Source of the DNA: Phycisphaerales bacterium UBA4658 | GTDB lineage: Bacteria > Planctomycetota > Phycisphaerae > Phycisphaerales > UBA1924 | Assembly (NCBI GenBank): GCA_002405485.1 | Contig: DHLW01000002.1 | Coordinates: 10,935 to 18,819, forward strand | Direction of reading: 5' to 3' | Length of the DNA stretch: 7,885 nucleotides | In this document: positions 1-5,062 of the stretch, piece by piece | Layout: the number at the start of each line of letters is the position of its first letter | Position numbering within the stretch: the first letter of the stretch is position 1 | Translations under genes and position numbers: made by a program | Notes under the pieces: model-generated | Told to the model about the DNA's origin: nothing | The model's input: the letters and a program-made list of their open reading frames with translations, nothing else | The model's database searches: none

Positions 1-970
1 CGGCGTTGCCGATGTCCTCGCTGGCGAGGATCGCCAACCGACGCGCGATGAAGCGCGGATCCTCGCCGGATTCCAGCATGCGGGCCATCCAGTAGAGCGC
101 GGCGTCTGGATCACTTCCGCGCACGCTCTTGATGAGCGCGCTCGCCGCGTCGTAGTGCTCGTCGCCCGTTCCATCGTACACCGCGGCCTTCTGCTGGATG
201 CTCTCCTCGGCGTCGTCGCGTGTGATGCGGAGGACCGGGCCGCGTGTGTCCTGCCCGGGCCCGTCCCCCGCCGCCGAATGGCCGGGTGTGCCCGCGCTCA
301 GCACCGCCACTTCCAGCGCGGTGAGCGCCCGGCGCGCATCCCCGTCGCACTTGACCGCCCAGACGGCCAGTGCCTCGTCGTCGACCACGAGCGCGAGCTT
401 GCCATGTCCGCGATCCGGGTCGGCGATCGCCCGGCGAAGCACGCCGATAATGTCCGACTCGTCAAGCGGTTCAAGCCGGAAGAGCGTCGACCGCGAGACC
501 AGCGCACTGTTCACGGCAAAGAGCGGGTTCTCGGTGGTTGCGCCGATAAGCGTGATCGCGCCGCGTTCCACGTCTCCAAGCAGCACGTCCTGCTGGCTCT
601 TGCTGAAACGGTGGATCTCGTCAAGGAACAGCACCGTGCGCGTGCCGTCCTCCCCGAGGCGGCGTTTGGCGTCCTCGAGGATCGCGCGGATCTGGGCCAC
701 GCCCACCGATGCCGCGTTCTCCTTGGCAAAGTGCCGACGCAGATGCCGCGCGATCACCTCCGCCAGGGTGGTCTTGCCCGTGCCCGGTGGGCCAAAGAGC
801 AGGATGCTCGTGAGCCGGTCGGCCTGGAGCATGCGTCGCAGCAGTTTGCCCGGGCCCAGGATGTGCTGCTGTCCGGCGATCTCATCGAGCGTGCGCGGGC
901 GCATGCGGACGGCGAGCGGCTCCACGCCGCGCAGCGCCTGCTCCCGCCGGGCTTGCCAGAGATCGGACAT
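1..970 (-). CDS. rarA: Replication-associated recombination protein A (RarA/MgsA), AAA+ ATPase, 3' end cut by window edge
   Basis: The minus-strand reading frame from the ATG at 970 runs open for 323 codons to the left edge, so the C-terminal part is missing (E. coli RarA is about 447 residues). It begins MSDLWQARRE. It carries Walker A GPPGTGKT at residues 60-67, Walker B with LFLDEIHRF at 114-122, the sensor-1 stretch GATTENP at 143-149, a probable arginine finger in SALVSR (R160), and GDARRAL at 210-216, the sensor-2 region. KSVRGSDPDAALYWMARML at 281-299 and the final ASEDIGNA are hallmark RarA sequences that separate it from RuvB and clamp-loader subunits. The family acts at stalled replication forks with SSB and the replisome; that role is family knowledge. 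An unusual Gly/Pro-rich linker lies at about 226-245. No clear Shine-Dalgarno precedes the ATG; it was chosen because the homology begins there. A hairpin terminator lies 21-56 bases upstream. Confidence 0.95.
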   Translation of the reverse strand, partial: MSDLWQARREQALRGVEPLAVRMRPRTLDEIAGQQHILGPGKLLRRMLQADRLTSILLFGPPGTGKTTLAEVIARHLRRHFAKENAASVGVAQIRAILEDAKRRLGEDGTRTVLFLDEIHRFSKSQQDVLLGDVERGAITLIGATTENPLFAVNSALVSRSTLFRLEPLDESDIIGVLRRAIADPDRGHGKLALVVDDEALAVWAVKCDGDARRALTALEVAVLSAGTPGHSAAGDGPGQDTRGPVLRITRDDAEESIQQKAAVYDGTGDEHYDAASALIKSVRGSDPDAALYWMARMLESGEDPRFIARRLAILASEDIGNA

Positions 971-990
971 TCCGGGAAGATAGGTCCGGG

Positions 991-1026
991 CACAAAGACA
1001 CAGGGAGCGCCGCCACGACGCTCCCT
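991..1026 (-). terminator. Rho-independent terminator-like hairpin after the first secreted paralog, just upstream of rarA
   Basis: On the minus strand, AGGGAGCG pairs perfectly with CGCTCCCT (arms 1019-1026 and 1002-1009). Three further inner pairs, one of them a G.T wobble, leave a 3-base loop. An imperfect T-rich tract, TGTGTCTTTGTG, follows. The hairpin lies 61 bases beyond the stop codon of the gene at 1087-1809 and so probably ends its transcript. The T-tract is interrupted, so termination may be partial. No T-tract follows on the plus strand, which makes the direction minus. Confidence 0.6.
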
Positions 1027-1086
1027 GCTCGAAGATCAATGCCCACACTCTCGCACGGCGGGGCGGTGCACTCTACCACGAATCGC

Positions 1087-1809
1087 TCAGCGACGCCGGC
1101 GAACGACAAACAGTCCACCCAGCCCGATCAGAGCCGCGGCGGAGGGCGCGGGGATGACCTGGCTGAAAGACTGACGCACGAACGACGCGGTCGCCGTGCC
1201 GCCCTGGCCGTTGGCGAAGAACTTGACGTCCTTGTTCACCTCGAGCTTGACGAACTGGCGCGGGGAGAAGTCTCGGAAGTCCTGGAGCTGGTCGGGCTGG
1301 CCCGGGATGCTGAACGCCGAGAGCTGTCCGAGCAGGTTCGTGCCCGAGGGAGCCAGCGCGTCGAAGATCGTCTCGTCCACGCGGGAATAGGACCCGGCGC
1401 TGGTGGCGTTGCCGTTGAACGTCAGCCCGACGTCCTTGATGCGGAACCCCTGGGCGAGGAACGCCGGGAGCACCTCGACGGTGTATCGCAGGTTGAACTC
1501 GCTGATGATGGAGTCGCCGGGGCTCACGTCCCCGAATCCGCCGGTGATGTCAAAGCCGATCCCGTCCAGCGGGTTGTTGGCGATGAACCCGGAGATGAAG
1601 ACGTTGCTCGGGTTGAACTGCGAGCTCGTCCACGACTGGAACGTGAAGAGCTTGTCCGAGATGATCACGCCGCGATCCGGCTCGGCGAGGATCGTCGAGA
1701 GCAGCACCGACTGACCGTTGGTCAGGGTGATCGCCGCCGACGCGGACTGAGCGACCGTCAGAGCGGCCAGACCGGCGGCCGCGAGCAGAGCACAAGCGCG
1801 AGAGAACAT
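1087..1809 (-). CDS. Secreted protein with PEP-CTERM-like sorting tail (paralog 1)
   Basis: 240 residues. The start is the ATG at 1809 because AAGGAG sits 5 bases upstream (1815-1820) and a classic signal peptide follows at once: residues 1-25, a short n-region with Arg4, an Ala/Leu core, and a likely signal peptidase I cut after ASA. A longer in-frame start upstream would bury this. The mature part is probably beta-rich; ISDKLFTF, FDITGGFGD, FNLRYTVEV and KLEVNKDVKFF resemble a PEP-CTERM family typified by a VGDK-x-F motif near the N-terminus and a QSFSQ-PAP end. RQSFSQ (212-217) leads into PAPS at 220-223, a hydrophobic helix at 224-236, and terminal RRRR. Such tails are processed by exosortase-type enzymes; none is encoded in this window. 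Function beyond being an exported surface or matrix-associated protein is unknown. It is about 60% identical to the neighbour at 2175-2885, clearly a tandem duplicate. Confidence 0.9.
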   Translation of the reverse strand: MFSRACALLAAAGLAALTVAQSASAAITLTNGQSVLLSTILAEPDRGVIISDKLFTFQSWTSSQFNPSNVFISGFIANNPLDGIGFDITGGFGDVSPGDSIISEFNLRYTVEVLPAFLAQGFRIKDVGLTFNGNATSAGSYSRVDETIFDALAPSGTNLLGQLSAFSIPGQPDQLQDFRDFSPRQFVKLEVNKDVKFFANGQGGTATASFVRQSFSQVIPAPSAAALIGLGGLFVVRRRR

Positions 1810-1814
1810 CACAT

Positions 1815-1820
1815 CTCCTT
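1815..1820 (-). promoter_or_regulatory. Shine-Dalgarno of paralog 1
   Basis: AAGGAG on the minus strand with a 5-base spacer to the ATG at 1809. It fixes the start codon. The same GCGAAGGAG context occurs before paralog 2. Confidence 0.8.
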
Positions 1821-1840
1821 CGCCAAAGACCGATTTGTCA

Positions 1841-1914
1841 CGACGGTGAGAGCCGTCGCCTGTGAGAGAGAGCCAGGCCCGGGCAACATCTGCCCGGACG
1901 TGTCGAGAGGACAC
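1841..1914 (-). promoter_or_regulatory. Leader of paralog 1 with three consecutive inverted repeats
   Basis: Three perfect inverted repeats lie upstream of the start at 1809. The first has 6-base arms, 1841-1846 and 1853-1858 (minus-strand loop CTCTCA). The second has 7-base arms, 1879-1885 and 1891-1897 (5-base spacer). The third has 5-base arms, 1900-1904 and 1910-1914 (5-base spacer). They would fold as RNA hairpins if transcription starts farther upstream, or could be protein-binding palindromes. The start-proximal hairpin has a counterpart before paralog 2. No convincing -35/-10 pair was found; a TATATC on the minus strand at 1969-1974 is a lone -10-like candidate. Confidence 0.4.
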
Positions 1915-2067
1915 TCATCGACGAGAACACCCTACTTCGTGAGTGCCCGGTCGGCACCCTCGAAGGAGATATAAGTGCTGAAATGGACGTGACTTGGGTG
2001 CGTCTTTTGGCTCTCGGACGATCCTTCAGGGGCGATAACTCCTGCGGATCACCGGCCCGGACCTGGC

Positions 2068-2104
2068 AAAGAAAAAGAGGGCATCGCCGTTAGGCCATGC
2101 CCCC
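2068..2104 (-). terminator. Rho-independent terminator of paralog 2
   Basis: On the minus strand GGGGGCAT (2097-2104) pairs with ATGCCCTC (2077-2084), with one G.T wobble. The stem continues through a G/G mismatch into GCC/GGC around a TAAC loop. TTTTTCTTT (2068-2076) follows immediately. It is a well-formed intrinsic terminator about 70 bases past the stop codon at 2175, and it separates the transcript of paralog 2 from paralog 1. Confidence 0.85.
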
Positions 2105-2174
2105 GAGGAGAGAGTAGAAGATCATAATGCCGAGTCGTGCGCTTGGCACGCCGGGCATGTGAGTCTGGGGAAAA

Positions 2175-2885
2175 CTACCGCCGACGTCGGGTGGCGATGA
2201 GCCCGGCGATGGCGACCAGGGCCATGGAACCGGGGGCGGGGATCTGGCTGAAGGACTGCCGGATGAACGACGCCGTCGCCGTGGAGCCCGGTCCGAAGGC
2301 GAAGAACTGCACGTCCTTGATGACCTCGAGCTTCACGCGGGGCGGGAAGACCAGGCGATCCTGGAGCTGGGTCTGCCGCGGGGGGCCGACGATGTCAAAC
2401 GCCCGCTTGGTCCCGATGAGGTTCTGGCCCGGCTGGGCGAAGAAGTCCAGGACGCTTTCATCGACCCGGGCATAGGAGCCGGTGCCGGTGGCGTTGCCGT
2501 TGAACGAGAGCTCGGTGTCCACGATCCGGAAGCCCTGGGTCAGGAACGGCTCGATGATCTCGACCGTGTACCGGATGTTGAACTCCGAGATCAGGGTATC
2601 TCCGGGGAGATCCCCGAAGCCCCCAGCGAGATCAAAGCCGATGCCCGTGAGCGGGTCGTTGGCGATATAGCCAATGACGCTGGTATTGGCGGCGTTGAAC
2701 GTGGGGGAGGTGTAGGAGACGATCGTGAACTTCTTATCGCCGACGATGAACGCACGATCGTTCGAAGTCAGAATCTGGTCGAGCGTCACGGACTGACCAT
2801 TGGTCAGCGTGATCGCACCCGAGGCGGGCAGTGCGCAGGCGGAGAGAGAGACCACCGCGAGCGCGAGCCCATAGTGCAGGGACAT
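2175..2885 (-). CDS. Secreted protein with PEP-CTERM-like sorting tail (paralog 2)
   Basis: 236 residues, starting at the ATG at 2885, which has AAGGAG 6 bases upstream (2892-2897) and opens directly into a signal peptide. Residues 1-23 form an uncharged, hydrophobic leader; cleavage is likely after ASG. An LSAC lipobox-like motif at 14-17 leaves lipoprotein processing as a less likely alternative. The mature chain starts AITLTNGQSV exactly as in paralog 1. It contains VGDKKFT (48-54), FDLAGGFGD (84-92), FNIRYTVEI (102-110), FNGNATGTGSY (128-138) and KLEVIKDVQFF (185-195). RQSFSQ (209-214) leads to IPAPGS, a helix at 221-232 and a final RRRR, a PEP-CTERM-like sorting signal. The VGDK-F and QSFSQ-PAP pattern fits a known but functionally undefined PEP-CTERM protein family. 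The divergent neighbour is murE; nothing ties the two functionally. No enzymatic motif is visible. Confidence 0.9.
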   Translation of the reverse strand: MSLHYGLALAVVSLSACALPASGAITLTNGQSVTLDQILTSNDRAFIVGDKKFTIVSYTSPTFNAANTSVIGYIANDPLTGIGFDLAGGFGDLPGDTLISEFNIRYTVEIIEPFLTQGFRIVDTELSFNGNATGTGSYARVDESVLDFFAQPGQNLIGTKRAFDIVGPPRQTQLQDRLVFPPRVKLEVIKDVQFFAFGPGSTATASFIRQSFSQIPAPGSMALVAIAGLIATRRRR

Positions 2886-2891
2886 CGCGAA

Positions 2892-2897
2892 CTCCTT
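2892..2897 (-). promoter_or_regulatory. Shine-Dalgarno of paralog 2
   Basis: AAGGAG on the minus strand, 6 bases before the ATG at 2885. It decides this start over an in-frame ATG at 2963 that would add 26 residues ahead of the signal peptide. Confidence 0.8.
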
Positions 2898-2914
2898 CGC
2901 ATCCGAGATGTGAG

Positions 2915-2937
2915 CGGCGGGAGTGAGAGAACCGCCG
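2915..2937 (-). promoter_or_regulatory. Leader hairpin of paralog 2, counterpart of the one before paralog 1
   Basis: The minus-strand arms CGGCGG and CCGCCG (2932-2937 and 2915-2920) enclose an 11-base loop containing CTCTCA. Paralog 1 has CGACGG and CCGTCG around CTCTCA. Both hairpins end 17-20 bases before the shared GCGAAGGAG block, counting to AAGGAG. The A-T to G-C change in the stem is compensatory. Confidence 0.4.
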
Positions 2938-3189
2938 AACCCCGAGAGTGGGTGCAACGCCACATTCGCGTTACAGACCTTCCCACCACGAGATCACCCT
3001 GATCCTACCAGCTTTGTCCGAGAACGCAACAGAAAAAGCCCGAGAACTTGGATCCACCGACGCCAGATTCGTCCAAAGTTCGGGTCTGTGGGCGCACAAT
3101 TGGCCTGTTTGCCCGATCTCCAAGCCGCGTTCGGTGCACCTCAGGGTCCGCAGAGCGGCGAAGTCATGCGTGCATCATCGGCAGCCATT

Positions 3190-3215
3190 GGGGTGCGTGG
3201 GCCGGAGCGGGCGGG
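3190..3215 (+). promoter_or_regulatory. G-tract motif (possible G-quadruplex) in the murE leader
   Basis: Four G-tracts at 3190-3193, 3199-3201, 3209-3211 and 3213-3215, with loops of 5, 7 and 1 bases, meet the simple G3+N1-7 pattern on the mRNA-sense strand. The motif ends 13 bases before the proposed murE ATG, where no good Shine-Dalgarno is seen. Such patterns arise often by chance in GC-rich DNA. Confidence 0.35.
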
Positions 3216-3228
3216 CGTATCGTGGCGC

Positions 3229-4950
3229 ATGCGCATCGGCGACTTGATCCATGGTCTGAACGTTCACATCGCGCAGGTCCACGGGGGCGAGAGGCAGGTC
3301 GGCACTGCGGTTCGCATCTGCGATATCACCGAGGACTCGCGCACCGTCATGCCCGGTTCGCTGTTCATCGCTCGCGCGGGTGAGAAGGCCGACGGCAAGC
3401 GGTTCATCCCGAGCGCGATCGAGGCCGGTGCGTCGGCGATCCTGACGGATGATCCGCGGTTCACGCTCGCGGATACGGTGCATGGCAAGCCGGGACCGAT
3501 CGTCGTGCTGCAGACCGACGATGTGCCCCTGGCGATCGCTCAGCTCGCCGAGCGGTTCTATGGCAACCCCAGCTCGAAGATGACCGTCATCGGCGTTACG
3601 GGGACCAACGGCAAGACCACAACCACGTTTCTCATTCACCAGATGCTCAACCGTCTCGGCGTGCGCTGCGGGCTGGTGGGCACGGTGGTGATCGATGATG
3701 GGACCGAGGTGGCCCCGGCGACCATGACCACGCCCCCCGCGCTCGAGCTTTCGCGCACGCTCGCCCGCATGCACGAGGCCGGGTGCAAGGCGGTGGTCAT
3801 GGAGACCTCCAGCCACGCCCTGCACCAGCGTCGCGTGGGCGGGCCTCAGGCGATCGGGTTCCACGCGGGCGTGTTTACGAATCTCACGGGCGATCACCTG
3901 GACTATCACGGCACGATGGAGAACTACGCCGACGCCAAGGCGATGCTGTTCGCCGCCCTCCCGCCAGCGTCCGGCGGCGGCGTGGCGATCGTGAACACGC
4001 AGGATCCCTGGCACACGCGGATGGTCCGGGACTGCTCGGCGAGGATCGCCCGGTGTGCGGTCGATGAGCCGGGTGCGTTGCCGATTGCCGGGGGCACGGC
4101 TCCGAAGACGGTGTGGCGGGCGAGGGTGGTCGCCGCGGACACGACCGGCACCGACGTCGAGCTCTCCGGGCCGTGGTCCGGTGCGGGGGTGTCGCACACG
4201 CGGATCCGCGTACCGCTGGTCGGCGGGTTCAACGTGATGAACGCGCTGCAGGCGCTGGTGACGGTGCACGCGCTCTTTGGGGGCACGGGGGAGGATGACC
4301 TGAGCTTGGAGATCATCACTCGAGCGTTGCAAGCGACGACCGCGCCGCCGGGCCGGCTTGAACCGGTTACGCCGCAGGGCGCGCCCATCGACGTGTTCGT
4401 CGACTATGCCCATACCGACGATGCGCTCAAGACGGTGCTGACGGTGCTCCGCGACGCGATGGCCCGGCGGAGCGCGAAGCGGGGGGGGAGTGGGGGGGAT
4501 GCCGGTGGCGGGCGGCTGTGGTGCGTGTTCGGGTGCGGCGGCGACCGCGATCGGACCAAGCGACCCCGGATGGGGCGCGTCGCGGCGGAGCTTGCCGACC
4601 GGGTCGTGATCACCAGCGACAACCCGCGAACCGAGCGGGCCGAGTCGATCATCGCTGAGATTCTGTCGGGGATGGGCGATCGCGCAGGAAGCGGGGGCGT
4701 GGAGGTGGAACCGGATCGGCAGCGAGCCATCGAGCGTGCGATCCGCGAGGCACACCCCGGAGACGTGGTGATCATCGCGGGCAAGGGGCATGAGGATTAC
4801 CAGATCCTGCCCGACCCCTCAAGGCCCGGGGGCACCATCACTCGGCCGTTCGACGATCGCGCGGTGTCGCGGTCGGCGCTTGTCGGCAGGGGCTTGCCCG
4901 TCCGGGCCGACTCAGCCGAGCACACCCGGGACCAGACGCACGCGGAGTAG
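3229..4950 (+). CDS. murE: UDP-N-acetylmuramoyl-L-alanyl-D-glutamate--2,6-diaminopimelate ligase (MurE)
   Basis: 573 residues (E. coli MurE is 495). This cytoplasmic Mur ligase adds the third stem-peptide residue at the cost of ATP. The start at 3229 gives MRIGDLIHGL, the usual short MurE opening; an in-frame ATG at 3166 would add 21 non-homologous residues. Domain 1 includes DITEDSRTVMPGSLFIA (32-48). The ATP loop is GVTGTNGKTTTT (122-133). METSSHAL is at 191-198 and HLDYHG at 223-228, followed by YADAKAMLF (233-241), whose K237 should be the carbamylated lysine. DYAHTDDAL (392-400) replaces the common DYAHTPDAL. DNPRTE (464-469) is the diaminopimelate-specific motif, arguing against a lysine ligase. 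GKGHEDYQ (518-525) is near the end. Extra length comes from a Gly-rich insertion at about 412-428, encoded by G8 and G7 runs, a loop near 481-490, and a C-terminal tail after about 550. It is the first gene of the murE-murF-mraY run; no SD is obvious. Confidence 0.96.
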   Translation: MRIGDLIHGLNVHIAQVHGGERQVGTAVRICDITEDSRTVMPGSLFIARAGEKADGKRFIPSAIEAGASAILTDDPRFTLADTVHGKPGPIVVLQTDDVPLAIAQLAERFYGNPSSKMTVIGVTGTNGKTTTTFLIHQMLNRLGVRCGLVGTVVIDDGTEVAPATMTTPPALELSRTLARMHEAGCKAVVMETSSHALHQRRVGGPQAIGFHAGVFTNLTGDHLDYHGTMENYADAKAMLFAALPPASGGGVAIVNTQDPWHTRMVRDCSARIARCAVDEPGALPIAGGTAPKTVWRARVVAADTTGTDVELSGPWSGAGVSHTRIRVPLVGGFNVMNALQALVTVHALFGGTGEDDLSLEIITRALQATTAPPGRLEPVTPQGAPIDVFVDYAHTDDALKTVLTVLRDAMARRSAKRGGSGGDAGGGRLWCVFGCGGDRDRTKRPRMGRVAAELADRVVITSDNPRTERAESIIAEILSGMGDRAGSGGVEVEPDRQRAIERAIREAHPGDVVIIAGKGHEDYQILPDPSRPGGTITRPFDDRAVSRSALVGRGLPVRADSAEHTRDQTHAE

Positions 4951-5062
4951 GGGGGGGCGATCCGGCCGGGGGCATGACCGGGCGGCGGGTCTCATCGGTT
5001 TCCGCCCGCTTTGCCGATAAATGGGGGCTGTGGGCGGGCGATGGGGCCGAATCGGGGATGGC
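4951..5062 (+). promoter_or_regulatory. murE-murF spacer with hairpin and G-tract motif (possible G-quadruplex)
   Basis: The 112-base spacer starts with a G-run abutting the murE stop. It has an inverted repeat, CGGGCGG/CCGCCCG (4979-4985 and 5002-5008, 16-base loop), followed only by CTTT, too weak to call a terminator. G-tracts at 5023-5027, 5032-5034, 5036-5038, 5043-5046 and 5054-5057 satisfy the G3+N1-7 pattern. The last GGGG is 5 bases before the murF ATG and might double as a weak ribosome binding site. Confidence 0.35.

Larger units (their letters stand above)
1810..2174. other. Intergenic region between the two secreted paralogs
   Basis: 365 bases without a supportable gene. It holds the leader hairpins of paralog 1 (1841-1914), no clear promoter, and the terminator of paralog 2 (2068-2104). 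The only small frame with a plausible ribosome site, plus strand from the ATG at 1983, encodes about 36 residues with no recognisable features and runs through the terminator, so it is not called. Confidence 0.7.
2886..3228. other. Divergent intergenic region between paralog 2 and murE
   Basis: 343 bases that must hold the promoters of both paralog 2 (minus) and the mur cluster (plus), unless murE starts farther upstream. It contains the paralog 2 ribosome site and leader hairpin (2892-2937) and a G-tract element next to murE (3190-3215). A weak minus-strand promoter candidate is TTGCGT (3024-3029), a 16-base spacer, then TAGGAT (3002-3007). No plus-strand promoter was convincing. The murE frame stays open back to 2923, but the sequence before 3229 reads as non-homologous, Arg-rich filler. 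Confidence 0.6.

Noticed and set aside
155..1174. A 339-codon plus-strand frame opposite rarA
   Set aside because: The minus strand here encodes Walker A, Walker B and the RarA signature. The plus frame has no recognisable domain and runs through the terminator into the neighbouring gene.
1039..1974. A 311-codon plus-strand frame opposite paralog 1
   Set aside because: The opposite strand has a ribosome site, signal peptide and sorting tail. The plus frame is a Glu/Arg/Val-rich shadow.
1717..2807. Repeated palindromic segment TGACC-N3-GGTCA occurring in both paralogs (near 1722 and 2795), resembling an operator
   Set aside because: It encodes the conserved LTNGQS residues at the same point of two paralogous proteins, so common descent explains it without a binding site.
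2923..3228. Upstream extension of murE by up to 102 codons in the same open frame
   Set aside because: The extension is Arg/Pro-rich and unlike any MurE N-terminus. MRIGDLIHGL at 3229 matches the family start. The ATG at 3166 is the only modest alternative.
3175..4791. A 538-codon open frame on the minus strand opposite murE
   Set aside because: Long antisense open frames are expected in GC-rich genes. It is Arg/His/Pro-rich filler with no motif, while the plus strand encodes an unmistakable MurE.
4979..5010. Possible terminator between murE and murF
   Set aside because: The stem is only 7 bases with a 16-base loop and is followed by CTTT rather than a T-tract. Co-transcription of murE and murF is more likely.
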